A stretch of 64,000 nucleotides of DNA. Origin: Actinokineospora auranticolor (GTDB lineage Bacteria; Actinomycetota; Actinomycetes; Mycobacteriales; Pseudonocardiaceae). This document shows positions 51,352 through 59,294 of the stretch, piece after piece; the stretch's first letter is position 1; every line of letters starts with the position of its first letter. A program made the translations under genes and the position numbers. The notes under the pieces are model-generated. The model did not search any database, had not been told where the DNA came from, and was given only the letters and a program-made list of their open reading frames with translations. The stretch is taken from the NCBI RefSeq assembly GCF_002934265.1, contig NZ_PTIX01000034.1:1-64000 (forward strand), in the 5' to 3' direction.

Positions 51352-51505
51352 GGATGCCCTTTCTAGGCATAACTGTTTGCCCGCTTTTATTCGCGGGCGA
51401 GAAGAAGTCGGGGGCGGGCGCCCGGCACGGGGGCGGTGGGGTGGATCAACAACGGCGCACAGGGGAAGACTCCGTGTGTCCACACGGGATGTCAACGACG
51501 TCCGG

Positions 51506-51518
51506 GATATGGAATATC
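51506..51518. promoter_or_regulatory. Candidate operator between ROK and dioxygenase genes
   Basis: GATAT-GGA-ATATC is a perfect 5-bp-arm inverted repeat in the 296-base divergent region 51352-51647, which has no gene. It may be the ROK binding site. The flanking CCGGG and CGAGG extend the symmetry weakly. Confidence 0.4.
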
Positions 51519-51647
51519 GAGGATCACTTAATTTCAGTGCTTGACGGAAGCTTGTTGGGCCGCGCGCGCCGTTCGTAGGTTCGGTGGTGCGGGGTCCCCC
51601 GCCTCTCGCCGCGGTCGCGGCGCCCCCACCTGGAAAGGACTGCTGCT

Positions 51648-52568
51648 GTGAGCACGCCTGTGGAGACCGGGGTCTCGGTCGTCAAGCTCGGTTCCAACAT
51701 CGGCGCCCGCATCGATGGCGTCCGGCTCGGCGGTGACCTCTCGCCGGAGGCCGTGGCCGAGATCCGGGCCGCGCTGCTGGCCAACAAGGTGATCTTCTTC
51801 CGCGGCCAGGACCACCTCGACGACGACGGCCAGCTGGCCTTCGGCGGCCTGCTGGGCGAGGTGACCCTGGCGCACCCCACCGTGCGCGGGGTGCAGAACC
51901 CGAACATCCTGCCGATCGACTCGGAGTACGGCAAGGCCAACAGCTGGCACACCGACGTCACCTTCGTCGACCGGGTCCCGGCGGTCAGCATCCTGCGCGC
52001 GGTGCACCTGCCGCCGTACGGCGGCAACACCGTGTGGGCCAACACCGTCGCCGCCTACGAGTCGCTGCCGCTCTCGCTCAAGGCGCTCGTCGACGGGTTG
52101 TGGGCGGTGCACACCAACTCCTACGACTACGCGGCCAACATCGACGAGCTGCGCATCGGCGGCGTCGACGTCAAGACCGAGCAGTACCGCAAGGAGTTCC
52201 AGTCCGACCTCTACGAGACCGAGCACCCGGTGGTCCGCGTGCACCCGGAGACCGGTGAGCGCTCGCTGCTGCTCGGCCACTTCGTCAAGCGGCTCATCGG
52301 GGTGACCTCCACCGAGTCGCAGGCGCTGTTCCAGTTGCTGCAGCAGCGGGTGACCCGGTTGGAGAACACGGTGCGCTGGCAGTGGCAGCACGGCGACGTG
52401 GCGATCTGGGACAACCGCGCCACCCAGCACTACGCCATCGCCGACTACGACGACCAGGCGCGCCGCCTGCACCGGATCACCCTGGCCGGGGACGTGCCGG
52501 TGAGCATCGACGGCACGCCCAGCGTGGTGCGCACCGGCGACGCGTCGCACTACTCCGCCGCGCTGTAA
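51648..52568 (+). CDS. TauD/AtsK-type Fe(II)/2-oxoglutarate dioxygenase
   Basis: A 306-residue dioxygenase. Iron ligands: HxD in WHTDVTF and the distal His in RATQHYAIADY; the 2-oxoglutarate Arg lies in DQARRLHRITLAGD. The N-terminus (GVSVVKLGSNIGARIDGV) is typical of the TauD/AtsK group, which releases sulfite from taurine or sulfate from alkyl sulfates. AtsK (alkyl sulfatase) is the closer fit next to a sulfatase operon. GTG 51648 follows AAGGA. It diverges from the ROK-led operon. Confidence 0.88.
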   Translation: MSTPVETGVSVVKLGSNIGARIDGVRLGGDLSPEAVAEIRAALLANKVIFFRGQDHLDDDGQLAFGGLLGEVTLAHPTVRGVQNPNILPIDSEYGKANSWHTDVTFVDRVPAVSILRAVHLPPYGGNTVWANTVAAYESLPLSLKALVDGLWAVHTNSYDYAANIDELRIGGVDVKTEQYRKEFQSDLYETEHPVVRVHPETGERSLLLGHFVKRLIGVTSTESQALFQLLQQRVTRLENTVRWQWQHGDVAIWDNRATQHYAIADYDDQARRLHRITLAGDVPVSIDGTPSVVRTGDASHYSAAL

Positions 52569-52665
52569 CACTTTCTCCCACCACCCGGCGCCGTTCCCGG
52601 CTTGGCGCCGCGGCCGCGGGGACTTCGAAGCCGCCGTCGGCGCGGGGAGGTTCGTCGAGGCAAGT

Positions 52666-52706
52666 CCGCGACCATCGAAGTCCTTTGTGGACTTCGATGG
52701 TCGCGG
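52666..52706. terminator. 18-bp perfect hairpin between convergent genes
   Basis: CCGCGACCATCGAAGTCC, loop TTTGT, then the exact reverse complement (52689-52706). It lies between the dioxygenase stop and the XRE stop and should terminate both directions. Confidence 0.82.
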
Positions 52707-52715
52707 CGGCTCGGG

Positions 52716-53045
52716 CTACGGCGCGGGGTCGCCCGCGTCCCCGCCCTCGGCGGGGGTGGCCACCGACTCGGCCTCGCGCTGCGCGGCCCGCGAGCCGGGG
52801 CGCCTGCGCATCGGCCCCGGGGTGCGCGACGGGTCGCGGCCCTCGGCCAGCATCTCGTCGAGTTCCTCGCGGGTGACGCCGAGCAGGTGCGCGAGCTTGG
52901 GCAGCACGTACCCGCGCGGCTCGCGGCCCCACGACTCCCAGCGGTGGATGGTGCCCGGATGCAGGCGCAAATGCTCAGCGAGTTTCTCCTGGGACAGGCC
53001 CGCGGCCTTGCGCGCCTGCGCGAGCCGCTTCCGTCGCGTTTCCAT
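52716..53045 (-). CDS. XRE-family regulator
   Basis: A 109-residue protein: helix-turn-helix LAQARKAAGLSQEKLAEHLR, HPGTIHRWESWGR, then LAHLLGVTREELDEML, followed by a disordered basic-acidic tail. ATG 53045 has GGGAGAG eight bases upstream. It probably binds DNA as a dimer. No partner gene is adjacent. Confidence 0.8.
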   Translation of the reverse strand: METRRKRLAQARKAAGLSQEKLAEHLRLHPGTIHRWESWGREPRGYVLPKLAHLLGVTREELDEMLAEGRDPSRTPGPMRRRPGSRAAQREAESVATPAEGGDAGDPAP

Positions 53046-53570
53046 GCGCCATCTCTCCCGCCGCTCGTCGCCCACCCGCGCCGCCGGGACCCGCCCTGGC
53101 CCGCCGCCGCGGTCCACACCGCCACACCGCCACCGGGCGTGCCGCGTCCGCCACGGTGCGGCGCGCCCGCGTCCATTTCTACCGCAGTTCTACTCTGGAC
53201 CGGCCCGTCCGGAGCGACCGCGCGGTGAACGGCATGGCGATCTTCCTCAGATTAGCCTGTTCGGTGCGAGAATCGGGTGCCAACTCGGCTACCCCTCGGC
53301 GATCGATTGGTTCACCCGCGACCGGGAGCGGTTGGCGAGCGACCACTCCGGGTCGCCGCGGCGGGCCGTTCCCGCACCGTGGCGGGGCTGTCTCGGTTGG
53401 AACGGGCGGTCCCGGTGGTGCGTTCGGTCTAGTGGCGGCGGGCCGTCCGGGCGATCCGGGACACCGGGGCCCGGCGCGGTGGTGGGCGATCGCGACAGTC
53501 CTGTCCGGTATCCGCTTCACCCGTTCGGCCCTGGGGTCGATGGGGACCGGGAGCGGTGCTCGGGCGCGGA
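53046..53570. other. Gene-free stretch of about 525 bases
   Basis: No frame on either strand shows protein-like text; apparent long frames are antisense or GC-driven. A short GATTAGCCTG near 53250 is not a full iron box. Confidence 0.4.
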
Positions 53571-54074
53571 TCAGCGTTCGTCGTCGGTGCCGGGCAGCTC
53601 CCAGCGCTGGCTCGCCACGTCCGCGTCGCACGGCTGGAGGCCGACGTAGCCCGGCACGTGCCAGAGGCACCACTCGCCCGCCCGCGCGTACGGCGCCTCG
53701 GCCGCCTGGACGAGGTAGGCCGCGTCGCCCAGTTCGACCACGTTCCACGCCTGCGCGCGGTCGGCGACGTCGCAGTCGACGAGGACCGCGTCGGCCGCGT
53801 CGTGCCCGAGGCACCAGTCGGGGCCCTGGGCGGCGAACCACACCTCGCCGTCGGTGGGCCTGCTCGCCCGCCACTGCTGGCGCCTGCCGTCGGCGCGGCA
53901 GTCGGCGACCGCGACCGGACCGAGCCGGGCGGGGCTGGTGAGGCACCCGTCGCCCGCGGCGGAGCGGATGGCGACGATGCCCGGCACCGGGCCGACGGGG
54001 ACGGTGGCCGCGGCGGGCACGGCCCCGGCGACGGCGGCCATGGCGAGCAGCGGGGCGGACAGCGGGAGCGGCAT
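53571..54074 (-). CDS. Secreted ricin-B-type lectin-like protein
   Basis: A 167-residue exported protein. The signal peptide (MPLPLSAPLLAMAAVAGAVP) is followed by a beta-trefoil with three QxW motifs: RQQWRAS, AQAWNVV, SQRWELP, and paired Cys (DGCLTSP, VADCRAD, DWCLGH, LVDCDV, EWCLWH, LQPCDA). Such single domains bind carbohydrates outside the cell. GGAGA precedes ATG 54074. No enzyme domain is fused. Confidence 0.82.
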   Translation of the reverse strand: MPLPLSAPLLAMAAVAGAVPAAATVPVGPVPGIVAIRSAAGDGCLTSPARLGPVAVADCRADGRRQQWRASRPTDGEVWFAAQGPDWCLGHDAADAVLVDCDVADRAQAWNVVELGDAAYLVQAAEAPYARAGEWCLWHVPGYVGLQPCDADVASQRWELPGTDDER

Positions 54075-54215
54075 GCGGGTCTCCTGGCCGGACAGTCCAT
54101 AGAGGACGATGGGTGCGGCACCGGGATCGGTGCCGCACCCCAGGACATTGCCGTCGGCCGCACCGGATCGCGCGGGCCTGCCGCACATCCCACCCAATCG
54201 GGTGCCGTCCCGGGT

Positions 54216-55064
54216 TCAGCCGCGGCGGACGGCGTGGGTGAGCACCAGCAGTTCGCTGGGCCGCAGGGCGTCCGCGCGGTCCCACAGCCGGGCGGGCACG
54301 GCGTCGGCGAGGTGGAGGTGGCGGACCTCGGGGAAGCCGTGGGTCGCGGCCAGCGCGCCCGCTTCCTCCGGCGTCAGCGTCGTGCGCCAGGGTTCGCCGT
54401 TCTCCGCCGTGGCGGCGGCGACCGCGGTGGCGTAGGCGCGGCCCTCGTCGTCGCGGAGGTGGTCGGGCAGGACGTGGTCGAAGATCAGTTCGGTGCCGGG
54501 GGCGAGGCGGCCGAGGTCGGCGAGCGCGCGCTCGACCGCGTCGCGGGTGAGGTACATCGTGACGCCGAGCCAGCTCACGACCGCGGGCACACCGGGGTCG
54601 AAGCCCGCGTCGACGAGGCGGTCCAGCAGCGGGTCCGCCGCGAGGTCGACCGGCACGTACGTGGCGGCCCCACCGGGCACACCCGGGCGGGAGAGCTTCC
54701 ACGCCTGGGTGGCCGGGTGGTCGACCTCGAACACGGCGGTCCCCTCGACGCCCCCGCGCAGGGCGAAGGTGTCGAGGCCCGCGCCGAGCACGACGTACTG
54801 GGCGGGTCGGGTCGCGGTGACGTGGTCCTCGGTGTAGCGGGCCCGCGCGAGCACTTGGACGCGGGCACCCGCGAGGACCGGGTGCGAGCCGTGCGCGCGG
54901 TGGTAGCCGATCAGCTCGTCGGCGCGGTCGCCGAGCAACCCGGCCGCCGCGGTGTCGCGGAAGATGACCGGTGGTTCGTCGACGACCAGGTGGGCCGCGC
55001 GCGCGGCGGCGGCGAACAAGGCGGAAGCGCTGGGTTGCTCTGATTCTTCAGGCGAGGAGTTCAC
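54216..55064 (-). CDS. SAM-dependent methyltransferase (LCM/PPM1-like)
   Basis: A 282-residue class I methyltransferase of the leucine-carboxyl-methyltransferase/YktD-type family: ARARYTEDHV, QYVVLGAGLDTFALRGG (SAM-binding GxG), VFEVDHPATQAWK, and VSWLGVTMYLTRDAV. Its start GTG 55064 has no ribosome site of its own but overlaps a four-codon mini-ORF by GTGA. The substrate is unknown; it lies 73 bases after a P450 gene on the same strand. Confidence 0.82.
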   Translation of the reverse strand: MNSSPEESEQPSASALFAAAARAAHLVVDEPPVIFRDTAAAGLLGDRADELIGYHRAHGSHPVLAGARVQVLARARYTEDHVTATRPAQYVVLGAGLDTFALRGGVEGTAVFEVDHPATQAWKLSRPGVPGGAATYVPVDLAADPLLDRLVDAGFDPGVPAVVSWLGVTMYLTRDAVERALADLGRLAPGTELIFDHVLPDHLRDDEGRAYATAVAAATAENGEPWRTTLTPEEAGALAATHGFPEVRHLHLADAVPARLWDRADALRPSELLVLTHAVRRG

Positions 55065-55097
55065 CTGTGGAACATATCCCGCGTTCTCCTGATTATA
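55061..55097 (-). promoter_or_regulatory. Promoter and mini-ORF leading the methyltransferase
   Basis: On the minus strand, TATAAT (55097-55092) is a perfect -10. AGGAG (55090-55086) follows, then ATG TTC CAC AGG TGA (55075-55061), encoding MFHR. Its TGA overlaps the methyltransferase GTG as GTGA. Translation of the main gene is therefore probably by coupling from the mini-ORF. Confidence 0.5.
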
Positions 55098-55137
55098 GCA
55101 CAAAAACAAAACTTCCGAAAGGGGCAGTGCATAACGA

Positions 55138-56334
55138 TCAATCGCTCCAGGCGACCGGTAGCGCGCGCACGCCGCGCATGAGACCACCGGTCCGGTAGGG
55201 CACCTCGCGGTCGGCGACGGCGAGGCGCAGTGACGGGAACTCCTTGAACAGCGCGGGGAACGCGACCCGCAGCTCGACCCGGGCCAGCTGCTGACCGAGG
55301 CACTGGTGGATGCCGTGGCCGAAGGCCAGGTGCCCGCTGCCGCCGCGGCCGACGTCCAGGCTGTCGGCTTCGGTGAAGTGCGCGGAATCACGGTTCCCCG
55401 ATTCCAGGGAAAGGGTGACGGAATCGCCCGCGCGAATCAGCTGACCGCCGAGTTCGACGTCGGTCAGCGCGGCGCGCACGGTCGTGGGGGCGATGGTCAG
55501 GTACCGCAGCAGCTCCTCCACGGCCCGGTCCGGGTCGTCGAGCAGGGCGGCGACCTGCCGGGGGTCGCGCAGCAGCGCGGCGGCGCCGAGGCCGAGCACG
55601 TTGGCGGTGGTGTCGATGCCCGCGCCGAGCAGCACGACCCCGATGTTGGTCAGCTCCTCGTCGGTCAGGTCGGACTCGGCCAGGCCGCTGAGCATGTCGT
55701 CGGTCGGGTTGGCGCGCTTCGCGGTGACCAGGACACCCAGGTACTCCTGGAGCGCGCGGAAGGCGTCGCCCCACGCCGCCATGTCCAACGACTCGCCGAC
55801 TACGGTCGCGGCGTGCTGCTGGAAGTGCGCGCGCTCGTCATAGGGGACGCCGAGCAGCTCGCAGATCACCAGGGACGGGATGGGCAGGGCGAAGGCCTCG
55901 ACCAGGTCGACGCCGGGACCGTGCGCGCGCATGGCGGCGAGCCGGTCGGCGGTTATCTCGGTTATTCGCTGGGTCAGCTGCCGCATCCGGCGGACGGTGA
56001 ACTGGCCGACGAGGAGCTTGCGGTAGCGGGTGTGCTCGGGGGCGTCCATGTCGACGAACGCGCCGGGCGGGGCCGCGGGCGGGGTGCTGTCGGTGGGCAC
56101 GCCCGGGAACGGGAAGTGCATCAGCTCGGTGCGGGAGCTGAACCGCGGGTCGGCCATGACGGCCCGGATCAGCTCGCGGTTGGTCACCAGCCAGCCGATG
56201 TGGCCGTCGTTGTAGGTCAGCCTGCTGAGCGGGTGCTCGGCGCGCAGCTCCGCCAGGCCCGCGGGCGGGTCGAACGGCCGCTCCGGTGACTGGCCGAAGG
56301 GCAGCGGGGCGGGCGCGGGCAACGAGGTGGTCAT
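55138..56334 (-). CDS. Cytochrome P450
   Basis: A 398-residue P450 of normal bacterial length. Haem loop FGHGIHQCLGQQLARVE, I-helix GAGIDTT, ExxR EELLRY, and DAPEHTRYRKLLVGQFT in the C-helix. GGGGGAGAGG precedes ATG 56334. Layout resembles CYP105/CYP107-type oxidases of secondary metabolism and degradation. It diverges from a MarR-type fusion regulator, whose probable half-site lies between its -35 and -10. Confidence 0.92.
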   Translation of the reverse strand: MTTSLPAPAPLPFGQSPERPFDPPAGLAELRAEHPLSRLTYNDGHIGWLVTNRELIRAVMADPRFSSRTELMHFPFPGVPTDSTPPAAPPGAFVDMDAPEHTRYRKLLVGQFTVRRMRQLTQRITEITADRLAAMRAHGPGVDLVEAFALPIPSLVICELLGVPYDERAHFQQHAATVVGESLDMAAWGDAFRALQEYLGVLVTAKRANPTDDMLSGLAESDLTDEELTNIGVVLLGAGIDTTANVLGLGAAALLRDPRQVAALLDDPDRAVEELLRYLTIAPTTVRAALTDVELGGQLIRAGDSVTLSLESGNRDSAHFTEADSLDVGRGGSGHLAFGHGIHQCLGQQLARVELRVAFPALFKEFPSLRLAVADREVPYRTGGLMRGVRALPVAWSD

Positions 56335-56375
56335 GTCCTCTCCCCCTGGATCGTTGACGTACTTCGAAAGCTACG

Positions 56376-56484
56376 TTGCGTTTCAGGATCTGTCAAGGCT
56401 GGAGCGGCGAGTTTTGGCTTATCAGAGCCGATTTGTGCCAATCATTGCAATGGTGTTGACGGTGAACGCAATCACCGTTGCGTT
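56376..56484. promoter_or_regulatory. Divergent promoters with TTGCGTT operator sites
   Basis: AACGCAA-TCACCG-TTGCGTT (56465-56484) is a perfect 7-bp-arm palindrome following TTGACG (56456-56461), the probable -35 of the regulator gene. A lone TTGCGTT (56376-56382) lies in the spacer of the P450 promoter, read on the minus strand as TTGACA (56396-56391), 17 bases, TAGCTT. Both promoters should be bound by one regulator. Confidence 0.68.
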
Positions 56485-56530
56485 GTCGTGCCGGTGAACG
56501 CACACTGGTGCCCGCGAGAGTGGAGGACGG

Positions 56531-57451
56531 ATGCCGGGTGGCAGGCTGACGGCGGCGGACCGGCGGGTGATCGCCGAGGGACTGGCCGCGGGGCTGGGGT
56601 ACGCGGAGATCGCGCGCCGGTTGGACCGGCCGACGTCGACGGTGAGCCGGGAGGTCGCGCGCAACGGCGGCGGCGCCGACTACCGGGCGTCGGACGCGAG
56701 CGCGGCGGCGGGTGAGCGGGCCCGGCGGCGGCCACCGGGCACGGACCGGGTGGCGGTCTCGCCCACCGACCGGGGTTTCGCCGAGCGGTTGGCGGCACCG
56801 CTGGTGGAGATGGGCCTGCCCCGGATGGCCGCGCGGGTGCTGGTCGGCCTGGTGACCAGCACGGCGGGCGGGCTGACGGCGACGGAGTTGACGGCGCGGC
56901 TGGGCGTGAGCCCGGCGTCGGTGTCGAAGGCGGTGGCGTACCTGGAGCGGATCGGGCTGGTCACCCGGGAGCGCACCGCCCGGCGGGAGCGGTACCTGGT
57001 CGGCCCGGACATGTGGACCCGCACGTGGCTGGCCAGCGCCCGCTCCAACGCGGCCTGGGCCGACGCCGCGCACGAGGGCGCCCGGCTCTACGGCCCCGGC
57101 ACCCCCGTCGGCGACCGGCTGGCCGAGATGGCGCACTTCCTGGAGCGGCTGAACAAGGACATGGACGGCGGCCCCGGCTCACCGACCGCCGACATGCTGA
57201 CCGTCGTGGCGGCCGTGATGCACGCGGGCGGCCCGATCACCGCCGACGACCTGGCATCGGCACTGGGCTGGCCCCCGGACCGCGCGACCCTGGCCCTGGC
57301 CGACGCGTCGCGGTTCCCCATGTTCACCGATCCCGTTGCCCTGCACCGGGATCCATCGGGCCGGTACACCGCGGTGGCCCGGTCGGACCGGTTGACCGGG
57401 GCTCAGCTCTCCGCGTTGAAGGTGAGGGCCAACTCGTCCGCGCAGGCCTGA
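56531..57451 (+). CDS. IS30-type HTH fused to MarR-like regulator
   Basis: A 306-residue regulator. Residues 1-45 (LTAADRRVIAEGLAAGLGYA, EIARRLDRPTSTVSREVARN) are an HTH_38 domain like that of IS30 transposases. Residues 85-300 form a MarR/GbsR-like winged helix (ATELTARLGVSPASVSKAVA, YLERIGLVTRERTARRERYL) plus a long dimer helix. This is a domesticated double-HTH design. ATG 56531 is preceded by GGAGGA. It likely regulates the divergent P450 and itself. Its end overlaps the convergent paralogue gene by 49 bases. Confidence 0.83.
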   Translation: MPGGRLTAADRRVIAEGLAAGLGYAEIARRLDRPTSTVSREVARNGGGADYRASDASAAAGERARRRPPGTDRVAVSPTDRGFAERLAAPLVEMGLPRMAARVLVGLVTSTAGGLTATELTARLGVSPASVSKAVAYLERIGLVTRERTARRERYLVGPDMWTRTWLASARSNAAWADAAHEGARLYGPGTPVGDRLAEMAHFLERLNKDMDGGPGSPTADMLTVVAAVMHAGGPITADDLASALGWPPDRATLALADASRFPMFTDPVALHRDPSGRYTAVARSDRLTGAQLSALKVRANSSAQA

Positions 57452-57909
57452 CGGACCAGTGCCCGGAGTTCGGGCTTGGCAGGCCCCCAACCGCGGCTCC
57501 ACGCGTCGTCACCGCCGAAGAGCCGCGCCATCGGGAGTTCCCGGACGAGGTCGTCCGCGTGCCAGTGGTCGCGGACGAGCCGGCTGACGTAGCGCAGCAC
57601 CCACCCCTCATCCAGCTCCCCCGCCTGGTAGCGCTGCGCGACCCCGACGAAGACGACGTGCACCGACGCGACCACGCTGTCCGGAATGGACAGACCGCAG
57701 TCGGCCAGCGCGGCGGGGAGCAGGTCGTGGATCGCACCGGCCTCACCAACCCCCAACCCCGCCAGCTCCCGCAACGCCTGCCCGTCAAACCCCTCGACCA
57801 ACCAGTGCGCGGCGGCACCGGGGATGACCTCGGGCGCCACGGCCCCCATTCCCACCCACCCCGCGACCTCGGTGGGCAGCGGGACGAACTCCCGTTCGCG
57901 CACGACCAC
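57403..57909 (-). CDS. Unknown paralogue 3 of a tandem trio
   Basis: A 168-residue protein. It shares with the two upstream neighbours the core AAHWLVEGFDGQALRELAGLG, then IHDLLPAALADCGLSIPDSV and an acidic C-terminal ACADELALTF. GTG 57909 directly follows the stop of paralogue 2 (TGAGTG). No known domain is recognised. The protein is acidic and helical, without membrane segments. Its 3' end overlaps the convergent regulator gene. Confidence 0.7.
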   Translation of the reverse strand: MVVREREFVPLPTEVAGWVGMGAVAPEVIPGAAAHWLVEGFDGQALRELAGLGVGEAGAIHDLLPAALADCGLSIPDSVVASVHVVFVGVAQRYQAGELDEGWVLRYVSRLVRDHWHADDLVRELPMARLFGGDDAWSRGWGPAKPELRALVRQACADELALTFNAES

Positions 57910-58407
57910 TCACTCCCCCACACCGCGCGGATAGTCCAGCGCGAGTTCCTCGGCGCACGCCTCGCGCACCGCCGCGGCCAACTCGGCCTCGGTCGGTTCC
58001 CAGGCCTCGCCCCAATAGCCGTAGGTGTACTCGTCGAGTCGCGACATGGGCAGGCCGCGGAGTGGGTGGCCCGGATCCCCGCAGAAGTCGGTCACCGGGA
58101 CGACCTGGCTCAGCACCGCGGCAACGCTGAACTCCCCCGCCTGGAAAGCCCGCGCGATGCGGACGAAGTCCAGGTGCGCGGCCTCGGTCACCGACTCCGG
58201 AATGGACACACCGCAGTCGGCCAGGGCAGCGGGGAGCACCTCGCGGATGTCGTGGAGGTCGCGGGTGCCCAACCCCGCCAAGGTCCGCAGCGCCTCGCCG
58301 TCGTAGCCGTCGACGAGCCAGTGCGCGGCCGTCATCGGCAAGGTCTCGGTGCTCAGCAGCTCAAGCCGAACCCACGCGGCGACCTCTTGCGGACTCGGCA
58401 CTCCCAT
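57910..58407 (-). CDS. Unknown paralogue 2 of a tandem trio
   Basis: A 165-residue protein: PSPQEVAAWVRLELLSTETL, AAHWLVDGYDGEALRTLAGL, IREVLPAALADCGVSIPESV, LDFVRIARAFQAGEFS and ACAEELALDY. The N-terminal P.P..VAAW.RL is shared with paralogue 1. Start and ribosome site are weak. Function unknown; similar length and acidity to the others. Confidence 0.72.
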   Translation of the reverse strand: MGVPSPQEVAAWVRLELLSTETLPMTAAHWLVDGYDGEALRTLAGLGTRDLHDIREVLPAALADCGVSIPESVTEAAHLDFVRIARAFQAGEFSVAAVLSQVVPVTDFCGDPGHPLRGLPMSRLDEYTYGYWGEAWEPTEAELAAAVREACAEELALDYPRGVGE

Positions 58408-58449
58408 ACCGGCGATGATGCCCCAGCCCGCACGGCCGGGACACTCGAA

Positions 58450-59034
58450 TTACCGCCTCCCCCAGCGGCGGCGGAACGCGGCGAACCACCCTGGCGCGCC
58501 ACGGGCGGGCGCGGGCTCGTCCACGTCGACCGATTCCTCGGTATCGACCGGCCCCTCGGCGTCGACCGGCTCCCAGGTGTAGGCGAGTTCCTCCGCGCAC
58601 GCCGTCCGCACCAGGTCGGCCTTGTACTCCTCGGTCGGTTCCCACACCGCGTGCCAGAGCAGGCTGTCGTGGTGGATGGCGGTCATGAGCAGGTCCCCGC
58701 CCTCGTAGGTGGCCCAGTTGGCTTCACGGACCCCGCCCACCACCTCGGCCACCGTCAGCTCCCCGCGCTGGAACGCGATCGCGATCCGCAGGTACTCCAC
58801 GTGCAGCGCCTCGTCGTCGGAGTCCGGAACGGACACTCCGCACTCGGCGAGCGCGTCGGTGAGCACCTCGCCGATCTCGTAGAAGTCGTGCGCGCCGAGC
58901 CCGGCCAGTGCGCGCAGGGCTTCCCCGTCGTGGCCGTCGACCAGCCAGTGGGCAGCCGCCATCGGAATCGACTCAGACCGGATCATGCGGAGCCGGAGCC
59001 ACGCAGCGACCTGGAGCGGGGTAGGCACGGACAT
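58450..59034 (-). CDS. Unknown paralogue 1 of a tandem trio
   Basis: A 194-residue protein: PTPLQVAAWLRLRMIRSESI, AAHWLVDGHDGEALRALAGL, IGEVLTDALAECGVSVPDSD, LRIAIAFQRGELTVAEVVGG and ACAEELAYTW. It has an extra acidic-repeat linker (VDAEGPVDTEESVDVDEP) and a basic C-terminal end (FAAFRRRWGRR) absent from the other two. CCGGTATG is the start context shared with paralogue 2. Function unknown. Confidence 0.72.
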   Translation of the reverse strand: MSVPTPLQVAAWLRLRMIRSESIPMAAAHWLVDGHDGEALRALAGLGAHDFYEIGEVLTDALAECGVSVPDSDDEALHVEYLRIAIAFQRGELTVAEVVGGVREANWATYEGGDLLMTAIHHDSLLWHAVWEPTEEYKADLVRTACAEELAYTWEPVDAEGPVDTEESVDVDEPAPARGAPGWFAAFRRRWGRR

Positions 59035-59075
59035 ACCGGGATATGGTGCTCGACCCGTCCACTCACGACAAGCGG

Positions 59076-59294
59076 TTACCGCTGGAGGAGGGTGGTCCAG
59101 GCGGTGACGGTGGGGGTTTCGGCCAGGTCGGCGAAGGCGAGTTCGGTGCCGTGGTCGCGCCAGGTCTCGATCAGGGTCATGACGCGGATCGAGTCGAGGC
59201 CGTGGTCGAGGAGGTTGTCGTCGTCGGCGATCTCGCTCGCCGGGATCTCCAGCAGCTCCGCGATCTGGGCGCGGACCTGGTCCGTTGTGGTCAC
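59076..59294 (-). CDS. Aryl carrier protein for dihydroxybenzoate
   Basis: A 72-residue carrier protein with the phosphopantetheine site DHGLDSIRVM (Ser of DSI). In enterobactin/bacillibactin systems this domain is fused to the isochorismatase (EntB/DhbB); here it is a separate gene whose GTG overlaps the isochorismatase stop (GTGA). It would hold 2,3-dihydroxybenzoate loaded by the AMP ligase. No condensing NRPS lies in this window. Confidence 0.9.
   Translation of the reverse strand: MTTTDQVRAQIAELLEIPASEIADDDNLLDHGLDSIRVMTLIETWRDHGTELAFADLAETPTVTAWTTLLQR

Noticed and set aside
53222..53570. Short plus-strand frame starting ATGGCGATC with a GATTAGCCTG box
   Set aside because: No protein-like text after the first ten residues, and the box is only half an iron box.
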